From NCBI GenBank assembly GCA_963933115.1, contig CAWVSL010000005.1, positions 51,850 to 115,849 on the forward strand: a DNA stretch of 64,000 nucleotides, read 5' to 3'. Under the pieces are notes generated by a model that searched no databases, had not been told where the DNA came from, and saw only the letters and a program-made list of their open reading frames with translations. Shown here piece after piece: positions 27,271 through 34,842 of the stretch (the stretch's first letter is position 1; each line of letters begins with the position of its first letter). Both the position numbers and the translations under genes were made by a program. This DNA is from JALJPB01 sp963933115 (GTDB lineage Bacteria; Pseudomonadota; Gammaproteobacteria; Enterobacterales; Alteromonadaceae).

Positions 27271-27288
27271 CTTTATAAGAAATTTTAT

Positions 27289-28179
27289 ATGTTAACAACT
27301 TTCATTAAGGCTACAGACTTTACGGAGTGCCAACGATTATTTCATGGTCGAGGCCACGCCTACCCTGATTTATCGCATGTTAATGTTGACTGGTTTTCTC
27401 CTGTTATATTAATCACACTTTATCAAGAGGTTTCACCAGACTGGTTAATGGCGCAAGCTGAAGAGCTAATGACAATCACTACTCAATGTAGCTCCGTCCA
27501 AGTGCAATACCGTTGCCGAAAACTTGCGCCCACTGAAGTCTTAATAGGTGAAAATGTTTTGCATACCGTCGTTAAAGAATTAGCGCTGAGCTATAACATT
27601 AACTTTGGTAAAACACAGAACAGCGGTCTTTTTTTGGATATGAGTAACGGTCGTCGATGGGTTATGGCGCACGCTAGAAATAAAAATATCCTTAACCTTT
27701 TTGCCTATACCTGTCCTTTCTCTCTTGTCGCCGTTGCTGGCGGTGCTAAGCAAGTCGTTAATATTGATATTAGTAAAGCTTCCCTGGCAAAAGGGCGAGA
27801 TAATCATCGACTAAATGATCATTTAATGGATAAGGTGAAATTTGAAGGTGTTGATATTTTTAAGTCTAATAGTCGAATTAAAAAATATGGTCCTTATGAT
27901 TTAATTATTTCAGATCCACCGACAATGCAATTTGGTAGTGTTGATATTGAAAGAGATTATAAAAAAATAGTCCGAAAAATTCCTCAATGGTTAAAGCCAG
28001 GCGGTGAGGTTATTTTGTGTTTAAATTCTCCCGATCTTTCTGAGCAATTTTTGTTAGATTTAATTGAAGAATATTGCCCACAATGTCACTTAATAGAGCG
28101 TGTTAAGCCACCAGCGGTTTTTAAAGAGGCTTTTCAAGGCAAGGGGCTTAAATTTATGGTTTTTAGCTATCAACCATAA
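27289..28179 (+). CDS. SAM-dependent methyltransferase (RlmI/RlmK-like class I)
   Basis: Predicted RNA (rRNA-type) methyltransferase, 296 aa. A Rossmann fold with NLFAYTCPFSLVAVAGGAKQVVNIDISKASLAKGRDN (SAM-binding motif I and acidic loop) and the catalytic-loop motif LIISDPPTMQFGS, close to the DPP loop of m5C/m2G rRNA enzymes of the YccW/RlmK group. The N-terminal 110 residues resemble the family's substrate-recognition part; no PUA domain is evident, so it may be a shorter relative. No Shine-Dalgarno is obvious, and the preceding terminator lies just upstream. Exact target unknown. Confidence 0.75.
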   Translation: MLTTFIKATDFTECQRLFHGRGHAYPDLSHVNVDWFSPVILITLYQEVSPDWLMAQAEELMTITTQCSSVQVQYRCRKLAPTEVLIGENVLHTVVKELALSYNINFGKTQNSGLFLDMSNGRRWVMAHARNKNILNLFAYTCPFSLVAVAGGAKQVVNIDISKASLAKGRDNHRLNDHLMDKVKFEGVDIFKSNSRIKKYGPYDLIISDPPTMQFGSVDIERDYKKIVRKIPQWLKPGGEVILCLNSPDLSEQFLLDLIEEYCPQCHLIERVKPPAVFKEAFQGKGLKFMVFSYQP

Positions 28180-28189
28180 ATTATTTACA

Positions 28190-28804
28190 CTAGTTAAATA
28201 CGACTCGAGCCGCTAGAAAAATTAAAAAGCTGCCTGCAATTCTGTCAACAATATGGCTATGAGTTTTTAGCTGATTAATAATATTACCGCGTGAAATACC
28301 AAAGGCGACTAAGCAGTACCATCCAGTATCAATAAAGCCTACGGTAGAGGTCATTATCAGGTTTTGTTGCCAACTGGCATTTTCCTCAACAAATTGGCTA
28401 AATAATGCTAGAAAAAACATAGCGAGTTTAGGATTCAAAAATGCGATTAGAAAACCATCGCGCCAACCATTAATCTTAGGCCCAATATATTGATTATCGT
28501 CTATTAAAGAGATATTTTTTTTCTGAGTAAATAGTGATTTCATTCCTAAATAAACTAAAAAAGCGGCACCTAAATATTGAATTACCGCATAGATAATTGG
28601 CGATTTTGTGATAATAATGCCAATGCCGGTAGCAATAATTACCGCATATAACGCAACACCCAGGCCATGACTAATAGCGGTTGAATAACCTTGTTTTTCA
28701 CCACCGGATAACGTGTTTTTAATGACTAATGCTAAACTAGGCCCAGGAGATAATGCACCTAAAACGCAAATAACCACTAATGATAGCCATAAATGTAACT
28801 CCAA
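28190..28804 (-). CDS. LysE family translocator (RhtB-type amino acid exporter)
   Basis: Inner-membrane exporter of amino acids or related compounds, 204 aa with about six helices. The N-terminal family signature is LGALSPGPSLALVIKNTLSGG...GYSTAISHGLGVALYA. The second half has GFLIAFLNPKLAMFFLALFSQFV. Length is standard for the family. It is convergent with the methyltransferase gene, whose stop lies 10 nt away. Substrate not predictable. Confidence 0.88.
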   Translation of the reverse strand: MELHLWLSLVVICVLGALSPGPSLALVIKNTLSGGEKQGYSTAISHGLGVALYAVIIATGIGIIITKSPIIYAVIQYLGAAFLVYLGMKSLFTQKKNISLIDDNQYIGPKINGWRDGFLIAFLNPKLAMFFLALFSQFVEENASWQQNLIMTSTVGFIDTGWYCLVAFGISRGNIINQLKTHSHIVDRIAGSFLIFLAARVVFN

Positions 28805-29062
28805 CGTGTATTCCTTTCTTATTTTTGTTAATGATTAGTTGATTAGTTTTGGAATACCTTATTCGCATAAAGCTAGCAAATTTTGGTACGCCTTTTGGGC
28901 TTTTACCCAAATATTTAAGGTGATAATACACCCTACTGGGGGCGGAGTCATGCGTTGTTGAACATTAGCAACTTGGGTGTGCAGTTATTAGTTTTTAGCC
29001 TCATCTAATGTTTTTGTTTATGGCTTTATTAAGTTAACTTAAGTTTTATTTTGAAAACTAGA

Positions 29063-29244
29063 AGTGGCGGTAAAGATCACATGCGTAACCGTCAATAAAT
29101 TGCTAACTTGCTTTTAAGAAAGGTACTACTGACAACGTTATTGAAAAACCTATATATGATGGAAAAACTTATTTCGTGATCAACCGTTATCAAAAGCTTT
29201 GCATTTTATTTGGCCAATTATTTGATGAAGAGGCAGGTGATTAG
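29063..29244 (+). pseudogene. Remnant of dipeptidyl peptidase III family (M49) zinc peptidase
   Basis: Reading in pieces gives GGKDHMRNRQ, then an in-frame TAA (29096-29098) where family members have Leu, IAN, a one-base frameshift, and FKKGTTDNVIEK then YDGKTYFVINRYQKL and LFGQL. This matches the C-terminal part of bacterial DPP III-like peptidases (HMRNRQLI...W.FEKG, V.NDY.KLR.LFG.LL). The frame stops at TAG 29242. Everything N-terminal, including the zinc HEXXGH site, is gone. Identification is from memory of the family pattern. Confidence 0.6.
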
Positions 29245-29279
29245 AATAGGGTTATGTACCTTTTTTATATTGAACTTTT

Positions 29280-29310
29280 ATTACTGACTTCGCTTAGCTA
29301 AGTTAGTAAT
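29280..29310. repeat. Imperfect 11-bp inverted repeat
   Basis: ATTACTGACTT and AAGTTAGTAAT are complementary with one mismatch across a 9-nt loop. It follows the M49 pseudogene by 35 nt and may be its old terminator. Confidence 0.4.
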
Positions 29311-29471
29311 GGTGATAACTAAATTTTACTATTATTTAGGGGGGTAATGAGCAGTAGGTTTTACACAACTAATTGTTAATTAGATGCGCTGAAAAAAGTA
29401 ACTTATTCTTGGTTAAATTGATTTATTCAGCAACAGTTTAGCAATTTTTATGGTGTATCTACACGTCGTCA

Positions 29472-29621
29472 ATAGCGGTCATTAATCGCAAGTATTAGTA
29501 ACCCTGAATTTGCCATATCTAAGATATTACTCTCAGGACCTGCGGTAATACTTATCCCACTAGCTTTATTGAGTTTATAATATTTTGGTCTAAAGCTTAC
29601 CTGAGAACAGTAAGTATTGGT
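29472..29621 (-). pseudogene. Unrecognised degraded coding-like stretch
   Basis: A 50-codon stop-free stretch reads in part ISITAGPESNILDMANSG then LLILAINDRY; it ends at a TGA (29469-29471), after which RRVDTP and a TAA follow in frame. The TGA could be a mutated CGA. No start or ribosome site is visible. I do not recognise the family; it may be chance. Confidence 0.2.
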
Positions 29622-29746
29622 TTAGAAAAAGTGCTATAAAATCTGATCAAGCAATGGTGTAGTTAAAAAGAGGTTTAACTAAATCATAGCTAGTAATTTA
29701 ACGAGTTAAGAATATGGTAAAGCACCGTGCCCGTCATTGATCTAGT

Positions 29747-30454
29747 TTAAGCTAAATAGTCTGCTTTAAAAGAATTATAACGATTTGAAAGTTCAGCCAT
29801 GGCTTCTGGACAATACGCTTTTAGACCACTTAGTAGCATGTGTTTTTTGCCTTGTCCGATGACCTTACCTTTTGCTAATAAATCAAACTCTAAACAAGCG
29901 CTGCCCCGTTTTCCATTCAACGTTAAGTTGGTTTGAGAAAGGGTTAAGCTGATATCATTAATATCTAAATACTCGAGCTCTAATGACATACTTTCATACA
30001 TGACCATAGGGCGAGCAGGGTTGATCATCACATTATTACTCGCCATTAACTGACCTAATACATGTGGAAAGGTGTGCCCAGAAAAACCAACGTAAGCATC
30101 AATTAAAGAGTCTATTAGTACTTTGTTATCGGTTTGTTCACCAGCAACACTAATATCTAAGTATTCTTTTTCGTTATCATCTTTAATGCTAAAAGTCTTA
30201 TTAATGACTTCTGGAAAATTTAAGGCAATGTCATTTGATACCATAGCTGAAAAGGTAAAAGACATTTTTTGATGTAACCCTGCTTTTGATAAGGCAACAG
30301 CAAAAAGCAAATCGCCTGGCACGCAAAACCTCTTCGCAGTAATATCATGCAAAGGATTAAAATCATCAGCAATCTTTTTAGCAAAATCACTCGCTTGTTG
30401 GCGAGAAAAACTTACTTTATTACCGGACATATTACAAAAATTTTTGATAATCAT
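29747..30454 (-). CDS. DUF3581 family protein
   Basis: Uncharacterised conserved gammaproteobacterial protein, 235 aa. Near residue 30 it shows DDFNPLHDITAKRFCVPGDLLFA, a pattern like the MaoC/hotdog hydratase motif (D-x-N-P-x-H), and the family-typical FSAMVSNDI and MVMYESMSLELEYLD segments. A hotdog fold acting on an acyl thioester is an inference from that motif; no activity is known to me. It has no signal peptide and stands as a single gene. Confidence 0.8.
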   Translation of the reverse strand: MIIKNFCNMSGNKVSFSRQQASDFAKKIADDFNPLHDITAKRFCVPGDLLFAVALSKAGLHQKMSFTFSAMVSNDIALNFPEVINKTFSIKDDNEKEYLDISVAGEQTDNKVLIDSLIDAYVGFSGHTFPHVLGQLMASNNVMINPARPMVMYESMSLELEYLDINDISLTLSQTNLTLNGKRGSACLEFDLLAKGKVIGQGKKHMLLSGLKAYCPEAMAELSNRYNSFKADYLA

Positions 30455-30590
30455 TTTTTACTACTATTAGTCACATTAACTTAAATCGCGCGCATTCTAG
30501 CAGTAGCACGGGCATAAATCGAACTATTATTATACTAAGCAGACCAGTACGGTAAACGGTTGTGGTATTTATTTTTATAATAAAAAAGCG

Positions 30591-30860
30591 TTATATTGGA
30601 ATAATATAGTTATCAACTAACTGCTCTTTAGTTGTTTTAGAAAGTTTTTTTAGTTGGCATTCTCTTTGAGTTGCTGCACTGCGAGAGTTTACTTGTTCTG
30701 AATAGACTAAATGGACCGGCCGGCGGACACGTGTATATTTTGCCGCCAGTTTTTTTGAAAAATTATGTTCGTCTAATCGTCTAGATAGGTCTGTCGTGAT
30801 ACCCGCGTATAAGCTATTATCGGCACAACGAAGGAAATAAACATACCAAAGTGATGACAT
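30591..30860 (-). CDS. GIY-YIG nuclease superfamily protein (YhbQ-like)
   Basis: Small 89-residue GIY-YIG domain protein: WYVYFLRCADNSLYAGITTDLSRRLDEHN holds the motif (YVY...YAG) and catalytic Arg, followed by the conserved KYTRVRRPVHLVYSE and a C-terminal Glu region (SAATQRECQLKKL). The frame runs up to a TTG at 30902, but the conserved domain begins at ATG 30860. Members of this UPF0213-type family are stand-alone and of uncertain function, possibly DNA repair. It is divergent from arfB. Confidence 0.88.
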   Translation of the reverse strand: MSSLWYVYFLRCADNSLYAGITTDLSRRLDEHNFSKKLAAKYTRVRRPVHLVYSEQVNSRSAATQRECQLKKLSKTTKEQLVDNYIIPI

Positions 30861-30996
30861 TATTTTTATTTTTTTTGAGTAAAAGGTTTTTGATAATATC
30901 AAAGCCTTTTACGAAAGAACAAACTATATGCTAGAAATGTTATAAAATAGGTAATGACTGAGTTTGTTATCGCCGTTAATCAATTAAAGTTCTATT

Positions 30997-31407
30997 ATGC
31001 TTGAAATATCAAATGCTGTATCGCTAGGTGATTGGGAAATAGAGCTCAGTGCTATTCGTTCACAAGGGAATGGGGGGCAGCGAGTAAATAAGGTGGCGAC
31101 TGCAATACACCTTCGATTTGATATTAACAGTTCTTCATTACCGGCTTCTTATAAAGAAAGACTACTAAAATTAAAGGATAGTCGTATCACCGCTGATGGT
31201 ATCATTATTATTAAAGCTCAATCTTTTAGAACACAAGAGCAAAATAAAGATAATGCTCTTAAGCGGTTGAAAGAAATAATTGTTGCTGCGATGGTAATAC
31301 AGCGAGTGAGACGAGTGACTAAACCGACAAGAAGTTCGCAACGTAAACGTATTGAGAATAAGAAACAGCGTTCAAATACCAAGGCGCTCAGAGGTAAAGT
31401 GACCTAA
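30997..31407 (+). CDS. arfB: Alternative ribosome-rescue factor B (peptidyl-tRNA hydrolase)
   Basis: Rescues ribosomes stalled on non-stop mRNA by hydrolysing peptidyl-tRNA in the A site. 136 aa: an RF-like domain with the catalytic GGQ at residues 26-28 (SQGNGGQRVNKVATAIHLRFD), then a linker and a very basic C-terminal tail (RKRIENKKQRSNTKALRGK) that enters the empty mRNA channel. Length and order match E. coli ArfB (YaeJ). Single gene. Confidence 0.94.
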   Translation: MLEISNAVSLGDWEIELSAIRSQGNGGQRVNKVATAIHLRFDINSSSLPASYKERLLKLKDSRITADGIIIIKAQSFRTQEQNKDNALKRLKEIIVAAMVIQRVRRVTKPTRSSQRKRIENKKQRSNTKALRGKVT

Positions 31408-31527
31408 TTCAACGCCCTAGTAGCAAAGAAGATGTCATTAAAGATTATTATTTTGCTAGTTCAGTGTGAGGTATTATGGTTAACCTAATAATGTGTAAGT
31501 AAAAATTATAGAAAAAATGAGGTTCTA

Positions 31528-31563
31528 ATGGTGTTGCCAGCTATTTTTACCTATGATGGATAA
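31528..31563 (+). CDS. Possible 11-codon leader peptide overlapping the DUF2797 start
   Basis: ATG-GTG-TTG... encodes MVLPAIFTYDG and stops at TAA 31561-31563, inside the first codons of the DUF2797 gene. It has a good GAGG site 5 nt before its ATG, while the DUF2797 ATG has none. This pattern fits translational coupling. It might also be chance. Confidence 0.35.
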   Translation: MVLPAIFTYDG

Positions 31564-32410
31564 AAATAATATTCAGAGTAAAGTGATGCAACAAAGTGAT
31601 ATCGGCCCATTACAAAAATTAACCGCACAGTTATCAAGCGACGGACAAATTCAATATCAATTACCTATAGGGGAGCAACGAATTGAGTTGAATCCACTTA
31701 TTGGTAAAACACTTTCGTTACATTTTCAGGGAAATATTGCTTGCAAGCATTGTGGTAGAAAATCTAAAAAAAGTTATTCACAAGGTTTTTGTTTTCCTTG
31801 CATGCAAAAGCTTGCTCAGTGTGACCTGTGTATAATGAAACCAGAAATGTGTCATCATCACTTAGGAACATGCCGCGAACCTGAATGGGGCGAGAAAAAT
31901 TGCATGATCCCTCATTATGTTTATTTAGCGAATACCTCAGGATTAAAAGTGGGTATTACCCGTCAGATACCGACTCGTTGGATCGATCAAGGCGCAACTC
32001 AAGCCTTACCGATCTTTAAAGTTAGCACACGTTTACAATCGGGTTTAGTTGAAATTGCATTAGCTGAATTTATTGCCGATAAAACCAATTGGCGTGCCAT
32101 GCTTAAAGGTAGTGCTGAGCCAATAGATTTAATTACTAAAGCTGAAGAGTTAAAACCCCTTATTGTTGATAAATTGGCTGGTATTCGTCTTAAATTTGGC
32201 AGTGACGCCGTTGAAGAACTAAATGAAAAAATTGTTAATTTACATTTCCCAGTAACAGAGTATCTTACAAAAATTAGTTCATTTAATTTTGATAAAACCC
32301 CCTCGGTATCAGGGACTTTATTAGGCATTAAAGGCCAATATTTGATTTTCGATACCGGTGTGATTAATATCAGAAAATTCAGTTCTTATCATATAAACGC
32401 AGAGTTTTAA
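31553..32410 (+). CDS. DUF2797 family zinc-ribbon protein
   Basis: Uncharacterised conserved protein, 285 aa. The N-terminal part carries Cys pairs in CKHCGRKSKKSYSQGFCFPCM and CDLCIMKPEMCHHHLGTC, giving likely zinc sites. The core has YVYLANTSGLKVGITR then TRWIDQGA, resembling a GIY-YIG-like fold (Y-x-Y, K-V-G-I-T-R). Its function is unknown to me; nucleic-acid association is inferred from the zinc ribbon. No ribosome-binding site of its own is visible, see the overlapping leader frame. Terminator at 32433-32469. Confidence 0.82.
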   Translation: MMDKNNIQSKVMQQSDIGPLQKLTAQLSSDGQIQYQLPIGEQRIELNPLIGKTLSLHFQGNIACKHCGRKSKKSYSQGFCFPCMQKLAQCDLCIMKPEMCHHHLGTCREPEWGEKNCMIPHYVYLANTSGLKVGITRQIPTRWIDQGATQALPIFKVSTRLQSGLVEIALAEFIADKTNWRAMLKGSAEPIDLITKAEELKPLIVDKLAGIRLKFGSDAVEELNEKIVNLHFPVTEYLTKISSFNFDKTPSVSGTLLGIKGQYLIFDTGVINIRKFSSYHINAEF

Positions 32411-32432
32411 TCACTTTACTGAATAATCGACC

Positions 32433-32469
32433 CTAGTCGTTTTTAATATGATAATAACGACTAGTTTTT
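32433..32469 (+). terminator. Probable terminator after DUF2797 gene
   Basis: CTAGTCGTT / AACGACTAG, a perfect 9-bp stem with a 14-nt loop, is followed by five T. The long loop makes it weaker than the others. Confidence 0.6.
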
Positions 32470-32937
32470 CTTTAGCCAAACGAGTCAGGGTAAAAATAAA
32501 CCTCTTGTGCAATAGCCTTACTAACCCAATTTTTAACTATTGAGCAGTTTGCTGATTGTACTATTGCTTAATACGGCAGCAAAAGTAATACACTCTGGTG
32601 ATAGAGAGGCTTAGGTACATCAGTGATGTCTACGGTGGTGATTTTTTACCAAGTATACTCTCACCTTACCATTTGTTATTCACCCCCCTTATCTTAAGTC
32701 ACTGTTTTTTATTTTGGTTTCCTCAGTCGGCTTTTATTATAGTTTACCCCTGCGTTATTGATGTCTTCACTAAACTAACTAGGTACTTCATTAGTGCTTT
32801 ACAGCTCAGACTTTATCTATTCTCTTAAATCTACACCTTAAGGTCGACTGGGAATGTGAAAATCACTTTTATAAAACAAGTTTCTATCCCTTAATCCTTT
32901 TTTATTGCCCTTAATTTGACCACTCCTGATTTATTAC

Positions 32938-32952
32938 GCACCTTTTTAGTGC
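32938..32952. promoter_or_regulatory. Candidate NtrC (GlnG) enhancer site for glnK-amtB
   Basis: GCACC-TTTTT-AGTGC differs by one base from the NtrC half-site pair GCACC-N5-GGTGC; the outer C/G bases (32937, 32953) extend the dyad. It is about 63 nt upstream of the -24/-12 element. The spacing fits an enhancer acting on a sigma-54 promoter. Confidence 0.65.
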
Positions 32953-33014
32953 GCCATTATCTTTTTTTTTATCTGTTATTATTTAGCTTGTTGATATTTA
33001 AGGATAAAAAATAA

Positions 33015-33030
33015 TGGCATGACACTTGTA
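33015..33030 (+). promoter_or_regulatory. Candidate sigma-54 promoter of glnK-amtB
   Basis: TGGCATG-ACAC-TTGTA: the GG of the -24 box and the T of the -12 box are spaced as required, but the invariant -12 GC is GT here. Expected transcription start about 33040, 25 nt before glnK. Supported by gene identity and by the NtrC-like site upstream. Confidence 0.55.
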
Positions 33031-33064
33031 ACGTCAGTAATAGAATAATCAAATAGGAATAATA

Positions 33065-33403
33065 ATGAAAATAGTCAACGCAATTATAAAACCATTTAAA
33101 TTAGATGATGTTCGTGAGGCCATCTCTGAAATTGGTGTAGAAGGTTTAACTGTAAGTGAAGTTAAAGGGTTTGGTCGTCAAAAAGGTCATACTGAATTAT
33201 ACCGTGGTGCTGAATATCAAGTAGATTTTTTACCTAAAGTAAAACTTGAAATAGCTGTAAACGATGATGTTGTTGAGCGTTTAGTTGAAGTTATCGCCAA
33301 GTCAGCTTACACCGGTAAAATTGGTGACGGTAAGATTTTTGTATATAACCTAGAGCAAGCCGTACGTATTCGTACTGGTGAGCAAAATGTTGAAGCTATA
33401 TAG
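33065..33403 (+). CDS. glnK: Nitrogen regulatory protein P-II (GlnK)
   Basis: Trimeric signal protein that senses ATP/ADP and 2-oxoglutarate and is uridylylated by GlnD. In its unmodified form it plugs the ammonium channel AmtB. 112 aa; the T-loop is intact (GHTELYRGAEYQVDF, with Tyr51 as the uridylylation site). The B-loop TGKIGDGKIFV and C-terminal VRIRTGE are conserved. Pairing with amtB 9 nt downstream and sigma-54/NtrC-type elements upstream identify it as GlnK rather than GlnB. Ribosome site AGGAAT. Confidence 0.96.
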   Translation: MKIVNAIIKPFKLDDVREAISEIGVEGLTVSEVKGFGRQKGHTELYRGAEYQVDFLPKVKLEIAVNDDVVERLVEVIAKSAYTGKIGDGKIFVYNLEQAVRIRTGEQNVEAI

Positions 33404-33412
33404 GAAATGATG

Positions 33413-34660
33413 ATGGAACAAAATATTTTTGAATTACAGTATGCTATGGACACCTTTTATTTTCTAATATGTGGTGCTCTTGTTATGTGGATGGCTGCTG
33501 GCTTCTCAATGTTAGAAGCTGGTTTAGTCCGCGCTAAAAACACCACAGAGATTTTAACTAAAAACGTCGCGCTATATGCAATTTCATGCATTATGTACAT
33601 GCTTGTTGGTTATTCAGTTATGTATGGTGGTCCAGACGGTCTTCATGCCGCTGTTCCTTTCTTAGATGGTATTATTGGTGATGGCGTTGCTGAACATAAA
33701 GACACCTACGCACCTTCTGCTGACTTTTTCTTCCAAGTTGTTTTTGTTGCAACCGCGATGTCAATTGTCTCAGGTGCTGTAGCTGAACGTATGAAGTTAT
33801 GGGCATTTTTAGCTTTTTCTGTGGTACTAACTGCAGTTATTTATCCATTAGAAGGTAGCTGGACATGGGGCGGTCAATCAGTATTTGGTCTTTACACTTT
33901 AGGGGATCTTGGATTTTCTGACTTTGCTGGTTCAGGTATTGTTCATATGGCAGGTGCTTCTGCAGCTTTAGCGGGTGTACTTTTACTAGGTGCTCGTAAA
34001 GGTAAATACACTAGTGACGGTCGCGTTAACGCTATTCCTGGTGCTAACTTGCCTATGGCAACCTTAGGTACTTTTGTTTTATGGATGGGTTGGTTTGGTT
34101 TCAACGGTGGTTCAGTGTTAAAACTAGCAGATGTGTCTAGTGCCAACTCTGTAGCCCTTGTCTTCTTAAATACCAATGCTGCTGCTGCGGGTGGAGCGAT
34201 TGCTGCACTAGTTTTCGCCAAAATCTTATTTAAGAAAGCTGATTTAACTATGACCCTTAACGGCGCGTTAGCAGGTCTTGTGGCAATTACTGCAGAGCCG
34301 TCTACTCCTACACCATTACAAGCAACACTCTTTGGTGCTATCGGTGGTATTATTGTCGTGTTATCAATTATTGGTTTAGACAAATTAAAAATTGATGATC
34401 CAGTAGGTGCTATCTCAGTTCACGGTGTGGTCGGTTTATTTGGTTTATTGTTAGTACCAGTAACTAATTCAGCTTCTAGTTTCAGTGGCCAGTTGATTGG
34501 TGCGGCTACCATATTTGTTTGGGTATTTAGTGCAAGCTTTGTTGTCTGGTATGTACTTAAACTTGTCATGGGTATTCGTGTTACCGAAGATGAAGAATAT
34601 GAAGGTCTTGATAAGGTTGATTGTGGTATGGAAGCTTACCCTGAGTTTACTCGCAACTAA
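33413..34660 (+). CDS. amtB: Ammonium transporter AmtB
   Basis: Trimeric inner-membrane ammonium channel. Three consecutive ATGs (33407, 33410, 33413) follow the glnK stop; AGGA at 33402-33405 places the third at best distance (415 aa). Conserved features: Asp170 in DFAGSGIVHMAG, twin pore histidines H178 and H337 (SVHGVVGLFG), and LEAGLVRAKN at the N-terminal helices. No cleavable leader of the E. coli AmtB type is evident. The C-terminus (VTEDEEYEGLDKVD) is the GlnK-responsive tail. In an operon with glnK, so expressed under nitrogen limitation. Confidence 0.95.
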   Translation: MEQNIFELQYAMDTFYFLICGALVMWMAAGFSMLEAGLVRAKNTTEILTKNVALYAISCIMYMLVGYSVMYGGPDGLHAAVPFLDGIIGDGVAEHKDTYAPSADFFFQVVFVATAMSIVSGAVAERMKLWAFLAFSVVLTAVIYPLEGSWTWGGQSVFGLYTLGDLGFSDFAGSGIVHMAGASAALAGVLLLGARKGKYTSDGRVNAIPGANLPMATLGTFVLWMGWFGFNGGSVLKLADVSSANSVALVFLNTNAAAAGGAIAALVFAKILFKKADLTMTLNGALAGLVAITAEPSTPTPLQATLFGAIGGIIVVLSIIGLDKLKIDDPVGAISVHGVVGLFGLLLVPVTNSASSFSGQLIGAATIFVWVFSASFVVWYVLKLVMGIRVTEDEEYEGLDKVDCGMEAYPEFTRN

Positions 34661-34732
34661 CTTTTACTTTGTAACTATTTTATCCCAAGTTTATATTGAG
34701 ATGTTATAGAGATATAAGTATGACAAATAATT

Positions 34733-34758
34733 AAAGCAGCCTTTAGGCTGCTTTTTTT
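34733..34758 (+). terminator. Intrinsic terminator of glnK-amtB
   Basis: AAAGCAGCCT / AGGCTGCTTT with a 2-nt centre, then a run of T. A strong GC stem in an AT-rich region. Confidence 0.9.
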
Positions 34759-34842
34759 GTAAACTCTTACTGTTAATTATTCAATATTGTGTAAAATCAA
34801 TGAATAAATAGAATCCAAATGAAAATTTTTCAAGGTAATTTT

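Larger units (their letters stand above)
28805..29746. other. Large intergenic region with decayed genes
   Basis: 942 nt between two minus-strand genes, with no intact frame. It holds a decayed plus-strand M49 peptidase fragment (29063-29244), an 11-bp imperfect inverted repeat (29280-29310) and a 50-codon coding-like stretch on the minus strand (29472-29621) that I could not name. It reads as an old region of gene loss rather than a recent insertion; no transposase or terminal repeat was found. Confidence 0.55.
32411..33064. other. Intergenic region upstream of glnK
   Basis: 654 nt. It starts with the DUF2797 terminator and ends with the nitrogen-control elements for glnK-amtB (NtrC site 32938, sigma-54 site 33015). 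Between them a 76-codon plus-strand frame (32598-32828) is very hydrophobic, lacks a ribosome site and shows no family features, so I treat it as non-coding. Confidence 0.5.

Noticed and set aside
28737..28931. 64-codon minus-strand frame upstream of the LysE-family gene
   Set aside because: Out-of-frame overlap with the LysE start; no similarity recognised.
32598..32828. 76-codon plus-strand frame upstream of glnK
   Set aside because: Very hydrophobic, no ribosome site, no family resemblance; probably chance in AT-rich DNA.
32863..32880. GTGAAAATCAC near 32855 as a CRP site
   Set aside because: Arm spacing is 3 nt where CRP needs 6.
33943..34383. 146-codon minus-strand frame
   Set aside because: Antisense shadow of amtB; composition is that of a reversed membrane protein gene.
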